A DNA stretch of 19,305 bases from Anaerolinea sp. (GTDB lineage: Bacteria; Chloroflexota; Anaerolineae; Anaerolineales; Anaerolineaceae), in the NCBI GenBank assembly GCA_020216845.1, contig JAIWNK010000091.1, positions 1 through 19,305 on the forward strand. Reading direction: 5' to 3'. The notes beneath the pieces are model-generated. The model saw only the letters and a program-made list of their open reading frames with translations. It did no database searches and was not told where the DNA came from. Shown here in pieces: positions 1 through 8,326 of the stretch; the stretch's first letter is position 1, and the number at the start of each line of letters is the position of its first letter. The translations under genes were made by a program, and so were the position numbers.

Positions 1-1
1 G

Positions 2-1336
2 AGCCTGATGGTGGTTTTCACCATGCTTCTGGCGTCGTGTTCGACCCCGACTGCTGCTCCGGCTGTTCCAGCCGATGGCAATCAGCCGGCGGCTACGCAA
101 AGCAGCCAAAAACCCGCTGAGAAAGTTACCCTGCGCGTGTTGGTGCATCAGAACCCGCCGATGGTAGCTTTCATGGAGAGCTTCAATCAGAAGTTCGAGC
201 AAAAATACCCCAACATCAAGGTGGATATGTCCATCGTCAACGCCAATGACCTGAGCACGGTTTCGCAGACCCGCCTTTCGGCCAATGACATTGACGTGCT
301 GGATATCTTTGGCTTTGCCAATGCGGCACAGCCCTACATGAAGATGGTGGATGCCCCCAACTGGCAGCAGCTGATTGATGCAGGTTTGCTGATGGACCTG
401 ACCGGTCAGGATTTCCTGAAGAACTACGACGAAGCCGCGATTAAGGATGCCGGTTCTTACAATGGCAAGGTCTATGCGGTCAATCTCGGGCGCGTTTCCT
501 ATAGTGGCATTTACTACAACAAAGATTTGTTCGCTGCCAACAATGTCAAGGTGCCGACGACCTGGCCCGAATTGGTTGCGGCTTGCGAAACCTTCAAAGC
601 TGCCAATATCCCGTGCATGACCGCAGGTGGCAAAGATGGCTGGCCCATTTTCGTGGGTGCCTATGGCCTGCTGGGTTCGATGTATCCCGATCAGGCTGCC
701 CTGGTGGAAGGTCTGTGGACGGGCAAGATCAAGTGGAATGATGAAAAGTCGCTGGAAATGTGGCAAAAGATGCAGGTGTATGCCCGCGACATGATGGAAG
801 AAGGCGCGAGTGGCATCGCCGGTGATGCGGCCCCGGGTCGCTTTGCTTCGGGCGCGGTGGCCATGTTCCCTGGCGGCACCTGGTATGCCCCGGCGATTGA
901 AGCCGCTGGCCCGTCCTTCGATTGGGGCTACATCCCCTTCCCGGGTTCGGATAAGGCTGAAGACAACCAATATCTGTTTGGCAAGTATGATCAGGGTTGG
1001 GCGATTGCCGCCAACACCCCCAATCGCGATGCGGCGCTGCTCTACCTGACCGAGTTCTCCACCCCCGAAAACTATCAGCAGTTTGTGGATGCGGTTGGCT
1101 TCATCCCCACGCAGCCGACTGCCAAGCTGAACACCAAAATCGGTACCGAAGTGGCTCCATACCTGGCGAACTTCCGCGTTGGCTACGAACAATACTGGAT
1201 CGCTCCCAAGGGCGCAGGTCAGTTTGCCAATCCGTGGGCTTCCTACTTCAAGCCGTTTGGCACGGATGATGACCCCAAGGCATTGGCTGACAAGGTGCAA
1301 GCAGACCTTCAAGCCGGGTTGGATGCCGTCAAGTAA
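2..1336 (+). CDS. CUT1-type sugar ABC transporter substrate-binding lipoprotein (5' partial)
   Basis: Extracellular solute-binding protein of family 1 (MalE/UgpB type), which captures an oligosaccharide outside the membrane and delivers it to the two permeases encoded next. The frame is open to the left edge and the first codons already lie inside a signal peptide, so the true start is upstream of the window. The lipobox LLASC lies about 11 residues after the first in-window Met, predicting a diacylglycerol-modified Cys, followed by an Ala/Pro/Thr linker. Typical family segments follow: a beta-strand start (VTLRVLVHQ), an open lobe with Asn/Gly/Tyr patches (GKVYAVNLGRVSYSGIYYNKDLF), and the 'FPGGTWYAPAI' and 'GWAIAANTPNRDAALLYLTEF' stretches. 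Its ligand cannot be read from the sequence. The GH16 and phosphorylase-like genes in the same operon suggest beta-glucan oligosaccharides (inference). The family is secure. Confidence 0.93.
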   Translation, partial: SLMVVFTMLLASCSTPTAAPAVPADGNQPAATQSSQKPAEKVTLRVLVHQNPPMVAFMESFNQKFEQKYPNIKVDMSIVNANDLSTVSQTRLSANDIDVLDIFGFANAAQPYMKMVDAPNWQQLIDAGLLMDLTGQDFLKNYDEAAIKDAGSYNGKVYAVNLGRVSYSGIYYNKDLFAANNVKVPTTWPELVAACETFKAANIPCMTAGGKDGWPIFVGAYGLLGSMYPDQAALVEGLWTGKIKWNDEKSLEMWQKMQVYARDMMEEGASGIAGDAAPGRFASGAVAMFPGGTWYAPAIEAAGPSFDWGYIPFPGSDKAEDNQYLFGKYDQGWAIAANTPNRDAALLYLTEFSTPENYQQFVDAVGFIPTQPTAKLNTKIGTEVAPYLANFRVGYEQYWIAPKGAGQFANPWASYFKPFGTDDDPKALADKVQADLQAGLDAVK

Positions 1337-1352
1337 GTTGTTTGATCACTTT

Positions 1353-1384
1353 CTTTGGGCTTCCCCCGCCGGGGAAGCCCAAAG
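1353..1384 (+). terminator. Perfect intercistronic stem-loop after the binding-protein gene
   Basis: A 14-bp perfect stem (1353-1366 with 1371-1384) closes a 4-nt CGCC loop and is followed by AGTTTTGT. It sits 17 bases after the binding-protein stop codon and ahead of the first permease. Such hairpins between a binding-protein gene and its permease genes are known to stabilise the upstream mRNA and partly terminate transcription, so the binding protein is made in excess. The tail is only weakly U-rich, so read-through is expected. The structure is certain; the role is inferred. Confidence 0.75.
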
Positions 1385-1410
1385 AGTTTTGTAAAGGAAC
1401 AGGTGCTGCC

Positions 1411-2337
1411 ATGTCCTATCATTTTGGTCGCGGTTGGTCGAAATTGGTGCCTTACCTGTTGCTCTTGCCGGGGCTGTTGTTCTATTTTCTGATTTCGCTT
1501 GGCCCCTCCATGGCGACAGCTGTCTACTCCTTCACCGATGCCAGTGGTTTGAAGGGTGCACCCATTCACTGGGTGGGGTTCGATAACTACCGGGAATTCC
1601 TGTTCATGGGGCGTGCCTCGTTGGATAACCTGGCTGCGCTGCAACGCACGCTCATCTTTTGCGCAGCGGTTACGCTGATTCAGTTTGCCCTGGGGCTGTT
1701 TGTGGCGCTGATCGTCAACCAACGCCTGAAAGGCTCGAACATCTTCCGCACGATTTACTTCATGCCGGTCATCTTGGGCGTTGTCATTCAGGGCCTGATG
1801 TGGTCGTTGTTCCTCTTCCCGCTGGGGGGGCCGATGGCCAAGGTGTTGTCCTGGTTTGGCCTGCATTCCGAATTTCTGGGTGGGCAACCAACTCAGGCGT
1901 TCATGTGGGTGATTGCCATCCAAATTTGGGCCAACATGGGCACGACGATGATGATCTTCATCGCTGGGTTGCAGACCATTCCATCGGAGTTGTATGAGGC
2001 GGCGCGCATTGATGGCGCCAATGCCTTGCAGGCTTTCCGCAATGTTACCTGGCCGTTGCTGACGCCTAGCGTTAACACCAACCTGCTGCTGAATGTCATT
2101 GGCAGCTTGCAGGCCTGGCAGCTCTTCCTGGTGTTGGTTGGCTATCGCAATGGCACACAGGTGTTGGGCTATTTGGTCTATGCAACCGGCTTTGGACAAA
2201 CGTCGGGGAGTGTCACCAGCAGTTTCCGGCAGGGCTATGCGGCAGCGGCTTCGATTATTCTGTTCCTGCTGGTTCTGGTGCTTGGGATGACGGTGCAATA
2301 TTTTCTGCAGCGCAGAGAAGCGAGGATTTTGGGATGA
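1411..2337 (+). CDS. Sugar ABC transporter permease, MalF/UgpA type
   Basis: First transmembrane subunit of the carbohydrate importer (308 residues, usual length for CUT1 permeases). The first hydrophobic helix (LVPYLLLLPGLLFYFLI) appears after about 10 residues, and further helices follow to the C-terminus. The cytoplasmic EAA loop that docks the ATPase is clear near residues 195-219 (YEAARIDGANALQAFRNVTW). I chose ATG 1411, preceded by AAAGGA at 1393-1398, rather than the in-frame ATG at 1342. The earlier start would translate the intercistronic hairpin and add a non-conserved hydrophilic extension. The gene overlaps the next permease by ATGA, indicating translational coupling. Confidence 0.93.
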   Translation: MSYHFGRGWSKLVPYLLLLPGLLFYFLISLGPSMATAVYSFTDASGLKGAPIHWVGFDNYREFLFMGRASLDNLAALQRTLIFCAAVTLIQFALGLFVALIVNQRLKGSNIFRTIYFMPVILGVVIQGLMWSLFLFPLGGPMAKVLSWFGLHSEFLGGQPTQAFMWVIAIQIWANMGTTMMIFIAGLQTIPSELYEAARIDGANALQAFRNVTWPLLTPSVNTNLLLNVIGSLQAWQLFLVLVGYRNGTQVLGYLVYATGFGQTSGSVTSSFRQGYAAAASIILFLLVLVLGMTVQYFLQRREARILG

Positions 2338-3182
2338 GCGCTACAACGATTGCCAAAAGAGTTTTGCCCCGCAAAATCAACTGGGGGCACGTCGGTTCCT
2401 ACGCGGTGATGATTTTCTTCGCCCTGCTTTACCTTGGGCCGATTCTGATGCTGGTCAACACGTCGTTGAAAACCATGCCTTCCTTTATGAAAGATGCAAC
2501 GTCGTTGGCAACCGAATTGCATTTTCAGAACTTCGTTGACGCCTGGAATAAGGCCAATTTTCCGAAATATCTGCTCAATTCGGTGTTGTATACCACTGCG
2601 GCAACCGCCATTTACATCCTCACAGCTGTGTTTGTGGCCTTCCCGATTGCGCGCGGGTACATCAAATATTCCGGCGCATTTCTGACGCTGTTTGTCATTG
2701 CTCTGTTTTTGCCACCGGCGCTGATTCCGCAGTTTCAGTTGATGCTCAATTTGGGGCTGTATAACAACCCGATTGGCTATGTGTTGCTCTTCATCGTCAA
2801 CCCAATTGGGATTGTGATTTTGGTCAACTACATCAAGACGGTGCCCAAAGAATTGGATGAGGCCGCTGCATTGGATGGCTGTGGCTATTTCCGCTTTGTT
2901 TGGTCGGTCGTTTTGCCGCTCATTCAACCGGCGTTGGCCACCGTGGTGGTGATGCACGCCATTGGCATTTGGAATGAGCTGATTGCGCCAACCATCTACC
3001 TGACCAACAAGAACTACTACCCGATTACGCGCGGGTTGATCGTCTTCCAGGGGGTGTATGGCAGCAATTGGCCCACCCTGGCAGCGGCGGTGATGTTGTT
3101 GACCCTGCCGATGCTGATCTTGTTCCTCTTCCTGCAACGCTACATTGTTTCCGGTTTGACCGCTGGTTCGGTTAAAGGCTAA
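2334..3182 (+). CDS. Sugar ABC transporter permease, MalG/UgpE type
   Basis: Second transmembrane subunit of the importer (282 residues, normal for the family). An N-terminal helix (YAVMIFFALLYLGPILMLV) is followed by the typical 'TSLKTMPSF' periplasmic-loop sequence, several helices, and an EAA loop at about residues 175-199 (DEAAALDGCGYFRFVWSVV). It starts within the stop codon of the upstream permease (ATGA). No ATP-binding subunit follows. CUT1 systems often share one MsmK/MalK-type ATPase encoded elsewhere, and that is the likely arrangement here. The next gene begins 5 bases downstream, so the hydrolases are in the same transcript. Confidence 0.93.
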   Translation: MSATTIAKRVLPRKINWGHVGSYAVMIFFALLYLGPILMLVNTSLKTMPSFMKDATSLATELHFQNFVDAWNKANFPKYLLNSVLYTTAATAIYILTAVFVAFPIARGYIKYSGAFLTLFVIALFLPPALIPQFQLMLNLGLYNNPIGYVLLFIVNPIGIVILVNYIKTVPKELDEAAALDGCGYFRFVWSVVLPLIQPALATVVVMHAIGIWNELIAPTIYLTNKNYYPITRGLIVFQGVYGSNWPTLAAAVMLLTLPMLILFLFLQRYIVSGLTAGSVKG

Positions 3183-3187
3183 CCCTT

Positions 3188-4066
3188 ATGAAACGCTCTG
3201 CCGCTTTGCTTACTTTGTTGCTGTGCCTGACGCTGCTCTTCGGCGCAATTGGATGTGTCAGGACGACCCCGACTCCGCTGCCGACGGAGACGCCAACCCC
3301 TTTGCCAACCGCAACGGCCACGCTTGTGCCCACGCCCATTCCGCCGTTGGATGGCTGGACGTTGCGCTGGCATGATGAGTTCGACGGGACAGAAATTGAC
3401 CCGGCCAACTGGACCTATGATTTGGGTGGCAATGGCTGGGGCAATGGTGAGATGCAATATTACACCAATCGCCCCGAAAATGCCCGGGTTGAAAATGGCT
3501 ATCTGGTGATTGAAGCGCGTCAGGAAAAGTATGCCGGGTCTTATTACACCTCCGCCCGCCTGAAAACGCAGGGCTTGCAAGAATTTCAGTATGGGCGAAT
3601 GGAAGCGCGCCTGAAGGTGCCCTCGGGCAAGGGCTTTTGGCCAGCTTTTTGGATGTTGGGCGCTAATTTCTCGCAGGCGGGCTGGCCCGATTGTGGCGAG
3701 ATTGACATCATGGAATATCTGGGCAAAGAGCCAGACCTGATTATGGGCACGCTGCATGGGCCAGGCTATTCCGGCGCGTTGGGCTTTAGCAAGTGGAACC
3801 GTCAGACCTATGACATTGCCGACGATTTTCACGTCTATGCCATTGAGTGGGACGAGAATCAAATTTCCTGGTTTTATGATGGCACGCGCTACCATACGGT
3901 GACGCGCGCCGATGTCGGCAACCGCCCTTGGGTTTTCGATCAACCCTTCTTCTTCATCCTCAACCTGGCAGTTGGTGGCACGTTGGGCGGCATGGTCAGC
4001 CCGACGACGACCTTCCCGGCTCAATATCTGGTGGATTACGTGCGCGTGTATGACAAACAACCCTGA
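3188..4066 (+). CDS. Secreted GH16 beta-glucanase lipoprotein (laminarinase-like)
   Basis: Endo-acting glycoside hydrolase of family 16, which cuts beta-1,3- or mixed-linkage beta-glucans with retention. The 292 residues begin with a hydrophobic signal peptide ending in AIGC (lipid-modified Cys23). A Thr/Pro-rich tether to about residue 54 comes next, then one GH16 jelly-roll domain. The active-site motif GEIDIME is complete: E171 (nucleophile), D173, E176 (acid/base). Family landmarks such as 'WRDEFDG'-like WHDEFDG, 'GRMEARLKVPSGKGFWPAFWMLG' and the C-terminal 'QYLVDYVRVY' are present. The start has AAAGG at 3174-3178, 9 bases upstream. The protein should be tethered to the outside of the cell, feeding oligosaccharides to the transporter upstream. 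It ends in CCC TGA, and a second GH16 domain continues in the +1 frame. Confidence 0.92.
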   Translation: MKRSAALLTLLLCLTLLFGAIGCVRTTPTPLPTETPTPLPTATATLVPTPIPPLDGWTLRWHDEFDGTEIDPANWTYDLGGNGWGNGEMQYYTNRPENARVENGYLVIEARQEKYAGSYYTSARLKTQGLQEFQYGRMEARLKVPSGKGFWPAFWMLGANFSQAGWPDCGEIDIMEYLGKEPDLIMGTLHGPGYSGALGFSKWNRQTYDIADDFHVYAIEWDENQISWFYDGTRYHTVTRADVGNRPWVFDQPFFFILNLAVGGTLGGMVSPTTTFPAQYLVDYVRVYDKQP

Positions 4067-4838
4067 TGTATTGTTCTTTGATGATTTTGACACCGCCGAC
4101 CTCAATCGTCAGGTCTGGAATGTGGAAGTCACCGGCGAGGTGCACAACCATGAGCAGCAAGCTTACATTGACTCGCCGGACACAGTTTATCTTACGCAAA
4201 CCGAACCGGGGGCGAAGGGAGCGCTGGTCTTGCAGGCGCACCATCGCCCTGGGTTTTGCAGCCCGCAAGGCGCCCGCTTTGATTTCGTCTCCGGTCGGAT
4301 TGATACGCGTAACAAATTGACGTTTTGCCATGGGCGTGCCTCGGCGCGGCTAAAGATTCCAGCTGGCGCTGGGATTTGGCCGGCGTTTTGGGCGCTGGGC
4401 GTTGCTGGGGCCTGGCCAACCCGTGGAGAGATTGACATTATGGAGGCGGTTGGCGAGCCGGATTGGATCAGCGCGGCAGTCCATGGCCCCGGCTATTCGG
4501 GAGAGGCAGCATTGGTCAATAAATACTATTTTCAGCCCCCAAACTGCGCTACGGAATGGCATGTCTATGCTGCGGATTGTACCCCGGAGGGGCTGTTCTT
4601 CTTTGTGGATGAGCGGTTGATTTATCGCATCACCCGCCCCATGGTTCGTTTCTTTGGCGAATGGCCTTTTGATGCGGAAAAATATCTGATCCTTAACCTG
4701 GCACTGGGCGGTACGTATCCTTTCAAGACCCATGGCGTTGGCGCACCGTATTATGGGCTGCCGGATGAGACGGTTCAGACAATCCGCAACACCCCTGTGC
4801 GCCTGCTTGTAGATTGGGTCAAAATCACTGCGCTTTGA
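4050..4838 (+). CDS. Second GH16-family glucanase unit, no signal peptide
   Basis: A complete second GH16 domain (262 residues from ATG 4050). The motif GEIDIME is intact (E127, D129, E132), with the family pattern 'GRASARLKIPAGAGIWPAFWALG' and a C-terminal 'VRLLVDWVKI' strand. No signal peptide or lipobox is present: the domain begins almost at once with DVLFFDDFD. The ATG lies inside the end of the upstream GH16 gene (17-bp overlap) and has no convincing Shine-Dalgarno sequence, so expression depends on translational coupling or on a +1 frameshift from the upstream gene. If initiated at 4050 it would be cytoplasmic, unusual for an endo-glucanase. If reached by frameshift it becomes the second domain of a surface lipoprotein. 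Family is certain; start and location are open. Confidence 0.85.
   Translation: MTNNPDVLFFDDFDTADLNRQVWNVEVTGEVHNHEQQAYIDSPDTVYLTQTEPGAKGALVLQAHHRPGFCSPQGARFDFVSGRIDTRNKLTFCHGRASARLKIPAGAGIWPAFWALGVAGAWPTRGEIDIMEAVGEPDWISAAVHGPGYSGEAALVNKYYFQPPNCATEWHVYAADCTPEGLFFFVDERLIYRITRPMVRFFGEWPFDAEKYLILNLALGGTYPFKTHGVGAPYYGLPDETVQTIRNTPVRLLVDWVKITAL
4061..4066 (+). other. CCC-TGA junction: possible +1 frameshift site between GH16 domains
   Basis: The first GH16 frame ends CAA CCC TGA. If the tRNA on CCC (4061-4063) slips one base to CCT (4062-4064), reading continues as GAT GTA without stopping. The product is QPDVLFFDDFD, leading directly into the second GH16 domain and giving a tandem protein of about 549 residues. 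A slippery Pro codon before a UGA stop is a known type of +1 shift context. No upstream stimulatory Shine-Dalgarno-like element or downstream structure was established. Simple coupled reinitiation, a real mutation, or a sequencing/assembly error would look the same. Confidence 0.35.
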
Positions 4839-4849
4839 GGAGTTGGTGT

Positions 4850-7800
4850 ATGTCTATTCCTACAGATGCTTCGGTTTATCTTGGTGAAACGCTGCTTACC
4901 CCTCCCCCGGCAGAACCGCTGGGCGGGTATGTCAGCTTGCTTGGTGATACGTTTTATAAGATCCGCCATTATGATGCCATGGCGCCCTTTTTCATGAGCA
5001 TTGTGAGCGCTGCCAATCACTGGTTGTTTGTTGCCTCCACCGGCGGGCTTTCCGCTGGGCGCACCAATGCCGAACATGCCCTGTTCCCCTATTACACCGA
5101 AGATAAACTGACCGAAAATAGCGAAAACACCGGCAGCAAAACCATTCTTCGCGTGACGCGTGGGGCGCAAACCTGGCTTTGGGAGCCTTTTTCCATCCGT
5201 CAGCAGGGACAATATCAGGTTGAGCGCAATCTGTATAAGAACATCTCCGGCACGGCGCTGATTTTCGAGGAGGTGAATCATTCTCTGGCGTTGGTCTACC
5301 GCTATGCCTGGCGCACCTCCGATCGGTTTGGCTTCGTCAAAACCGCCTGGCTTTGCAACATCGGTCTGAAATCGGCTTGTGAGGTTGAGCTGTTGGATGG
5401 GCTGCAAAACCTCTTGCCTGCGCATGTCAGCTCGACGACGCAGAACCTGTTTAGCTGCCTGTTGGATGCTTACAAGCGCAGTGAGGTAGACCCTGAGACG
5501 CAGATGGGCATTTTTGCCCTCAATTCTCGTCTGACGGACCTGGCGGAGCCGAGCGAATCGCTGCGGGCGACGACCGTCTTTCAGGTCGGGCTCAGACCCT
5601 TGGGCGTGTTGCTCAGCTCAAAACAATTGGATGCGTTTCGCTTTGGCCGACAGGTGTGGTCTGAAAGCGAGGTGCGCGGTCAACGCTGCGCCTACTTCGT
5701 TCATGCAAGGTTGCATTTGGCGATCGGTGAGGAACGTTCCTGGCACCTGGTAGCCGATGTGGATCAAGACCATGCTGCTTTGGTGCGCTTGCAGGCTTTT
5801 CTTAAGACGGCAACAGACGCACAATATCAGGCAATTGAGCAAGACATTGCCTTCAATACATTCAATTTGCAAAAAATCGTTAGCAGTGCGGATGGCTTGC
5901 AGGTTTCAGAAAATTCGTTGGCGAGTGCGCACCATTTTTCAAATGTGTTGTTCAACATCTTGCGTGGCGGCATTTTTGCCAATCAGTATTGGATTGACAA
6001 GAAGGATTTGCTTGATTTCATCTTCACCCATCAACACGCTTTGTTGCAAACGCATGCGGCGTTTTTCGCCGCGCTGCCCGAAACCATTCACCTGTCGGAG
6101 CTTTCTGCCCGTGCGGCGCAACAGAATGACGCTGATTTGCGTCGCTTGCTTGGCACATATTTGCCGCTGACGTTCAGCCGTCGCCATGGCGACCCAAGCC
6201 GCCCCTGGAATCGCTTTGAGATTAACATCAAAAATGCGGATGGCTCAAAGCGCTTGAATTATGAGGGCAACTGGCGCGATATTTTCCAGAACTGGGAAGC
6301 GCTGGCGTATTCCTACCCCGAATACGTTGAGGCGATGATTTTCACCTTCCTCAGCGCCACAACTGCGGATGGCTATAACCCCTACCGCATTACCCGCGCC
6401 GGTTTGGATTGGGAATTACCCGAAGAGGGCAACCCCTGGGCCAACATTGGCTATTGGAGCGATCACCAAATCATCTATCTGCAAAAGCTGCTTGAGTGCA
6501 GCGAGCGGGTTCACCCGGCCGCCTTGCGCACCCTGTTGAATCAGCCCATGCTCAGTTATGCCAATGTGCCCTATCGCATCAAGCCCTATGAGGACTTGTT
6601 GAAAGACCCCAACGATACGATTGTGTTTGATCATGACTTGCAAGCGCAAATCGAGGCGTTGGTGCAGCAACGCGGCAGCGATGGCCGCCTGATGTGTGCA
6701 CCGGATGGCAGTGTTTTGCACGCTTCGTTGGCAGAAAAATTGCTCACCTTGCTGCTGGCAAAGCTGGTCAACTTTGTGCCGGAAGGCGGCATTTGGATGA
6801 ACACCCAACGTCCTGAGTGGAATGATGCCAACAATGCGTTGGTTGGGCGTGGCCTTTCGGTTGTGACCCTCAGCTATTTGCGCCGCTTCATCGTCTTTTT
6901 CCAGCAGCTGATTGAGGCAGAGACGGGCCCATTGACGTTGCACCGTGAAGTTGCTGCGTTGTTGAATGCGATTGCGGAGATTCTCGAACGCTATCGTCCT
7001 GTGCTGCTGACGGGCTTTACCCCTGAGCAGCGGCGGGCAATGATGGACGCACTGGGGTTGGCCGGCAGTCAATACCGCGGCACTTTGTATCAGCAGGGCT
7101 TTTCTGGCAATCATGTGCAGCTGCCTGCCGAGCGGGTGCGGGCTTTGCTGGCCCTGGCGCAGGAGTACATCGAACACAGTTTACGCGCCAACCGTCGTGC
7201 GGATGGGCTGTACCATGCCTATAATTTGCTGTTGCTGGGGCCGCAAGGTGTTGAGATTGGTAGGCTGTATGAAATGCTGGAAGGGCAGGTTGCCATTTTG
7301 TCTTCAGGGCTGCTCTCCGGCGAGGAATCGCTGACGCTTTTGCACAGTTTGCGCAATAGCGCCTTGTATCGTGCCGATCAACACACCTACATTCTGTACC
7401 CGGATCGGTCGTTGCCGTCTTTTCAACAGAAAAATAGCATTCGCCCGGAACAGATTGCACACTTAAAACTGCCGGGCGTGTTGGTGCAAGCTCAAGACCT
7501 GGCCTTGCTGGTGCAGGATGTCACTGGGATGTATCACTTCAACGGCGGTTTGCGCAACGCCAAAGACGTGCGGCAAGTGTTGGCGGCGTTGAAGCAGAAT
7601 CCCGCTTATGCTGACCTGGTTGAAAACGAAGCTCAGGCGATCATTGAATTGTTTGAGGCAGTGTTTCAACACACCGAATTTACCGGGCGCTCTGGCACCT
7701 TCTTTGCCTATGAGGGGCTTGGCAGTGTTTACTGGCACATGGTATCGAAGCTGCTGTTGGCGGCGCAAGAGACGGCTTTGCGCTGTCAGGATGAGCCGTG

Positions 7801-8320
7801 CGCGGCGGGGCTGCGAGCTGCCTATGAGGATCTGCGCGCCGGGCTGGGCTTCCGCAAGTCGCCGGCGGAATATGGGGCCTTCCCAACCGACCCCTATTCG
7901 CACACGCCGCGCGGTGGCGGGGCGCGTCAGCCTGGCATGACCGGCATGGTCAAGGAGGAAATCCTCACCCGTCAGGCAGAAGTCGGCGTCGGGTTTGCGC
8001 AGGGCTGCCTGACGTTTAGCCCATTCTTGCTCGATGAGGCCGAGTTGTTGTCTGCGCCGCGCACATTCACCTATCTGGATGTTGCCGATGACCAACAGCA
8101 AATTGAATTGCCAGCCGGTTCGCTGACCAGTTTTGTTTGTCAGGTGCCAGTCACGGTGCAGTTTGGCGAACGAGATGAGATTCGCGCCGACTATACGGAT
8201 GAGACGGTGCGCATCATCCCCGGGCGTGTGTTGGATCAGGAGACAAGCCGGCACATCTTCGAACGCGATGGCAGCGTCCGACACGTGCACGTGTTTTTTG
8301 AGCGGGCGCAAGCTGCCTGA
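4850..8320 (+). CDS. Large GH94/GH149/GH161-like phosphorylase, probable beta-1,3-glucan phosphorylase
   Basis: A 1156-residue protein with no signal peptide or membrane helix, so cytoplasmic. ATG 4850 was chosen because TGAGGAG lies at 4836-4842, 7 bases upstream. The N-terminal half reads like the beta-sandwich of clan GH-Q enzymes (LVYRYAWRTSDRFGFVKTAWL). The middle resembles their (alpha/alpha)6 barrel: YEGNWRDIFQNWEAL with Asp477, where GH94 enzymes carry their general acid in an R-D-x-x-Q context, followed by NIGYWSDHQIIYL (about 533-545). The C-terminal part has a conserved-looking GARQPGMTGMVKEEIL segment that may be the phosphate site (inference). The size is close to that recalled for the GH149/GH161 beta-1,3-glucan phosphorylases. 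Its place after a GH16-transporter operon fits phosphorolysis of imported laminari-oligosaccharides to glucose-1-phosphate. The family assignment is from memory of motifs, not a search. It stops 6 bases before the end of the convergent ATPase gene. Confidence 0.62.
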   Translation: MSIPTDASVYLGETLLTPPPAEPLGGYVSLLGDTFYKIRHYDAMAPFFMSIVSAANHWLFVASTGGLSAGRTNAEHALFPYYTEDKLTENSENTGSKTILRVTRGAQTWLWEPFSIRQQGQYQVERNLYKNISGTALIFEEVNHSLALVYRYAWRTSDRFGFVKTAWLCNIGLKSACEVELLDGLQNLLPAHVSSTTQNLFSCLLDAYKRSEVDPETQMGIFALNSRLTDLAEPSESLRATTVFQVGLRPLGVLLSSKQLDAFRFGRQVWSESEVRGQRCAYFVHARLHLAIGEERSWHLVADVDQDHAALVRLQAFLKTATDAQYQAIEQDIAFNTFNLQKIVSSADGLQVSENSLASAHHFSNVLFNILRGGIFANQYWIDKKDLLDFIFTHQHALLQTHAAFFAALPETIHLSELSARAAQQNDADLRRLLGTYLPLTFSRRHGDPSRPWNRFEINIKNADGSKRLNYEGNWRDIFQNWEALAYSYPEYVEAMIFTFLSATTADGYNPYRITRAGLDWELPEEGNPWANIGYWSDHQIIYLQKLLECSERVHPAALRTLLNQPMLSYANVPYRIKPYEDLLKDPNDTIVFDHDLQAQIEALVQQRGSDGRLMCAPDGSVLHASLAEKLLTLLLAKLVNFVPEGGIWMNTQRPEWNDANNALVGRGLSVVTLSYLRRFIVFFQQLIEAETGPLTLHREVAALLNAIAEILERYRPVLLTGFTPEQRRAMMDALGLAGSQYRGTLYQQGFSGNHVQLPAERVRALLALAQEYIEHSLRANRRADGLYHAYNLLLLGPQGVEIGRLYEMLEGQVAILSSGLLSGEESLTLLHSLRNSALYRADQHTYILYPDRSLPSFQQKNSIRPEQIAHLKLPGVLVQAQDLALLVQDVTGMYHFNGGLRNAKDVRQVLAALKQNPAYADLVENEAQAIIELFEAVFQHTEFTGRSGTFFAYEGLGSVYWHMVSKLLLAAQETALRCQDEPCAAGLRAAYEDLRAGLGFRKSPAEYGAFPTDPYSHTPRGGGARQPGMTGMVKEEILTRQAEVGVGFAQGCLTFSPFLLDEAELLSAPRTFTYLDVADDQQQIELPAGSLTSFVCQVPVTVQFGERDEIRADYTDETVRIIPGRVLDQETSRHIFERDGSVRHVHVFFERAQAA

Positions 8321-8326
8321 GCTGTG

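Noticed and set aside
1342..1410. Upstream start for the first permease at ATG 1342
   Set aside because: It would translate the perfect intercistronic hairpin and add a non-helical extension. ATG 1411 has AAAGGA upstream and puts the first helix near the N-terminus.
2235..3137. 300-codon open frame on the - strand
   Set aside because: It is antisense to the MalG-type permease, with a Gln/Asn/Arg-rich translation and no recognisable domain.
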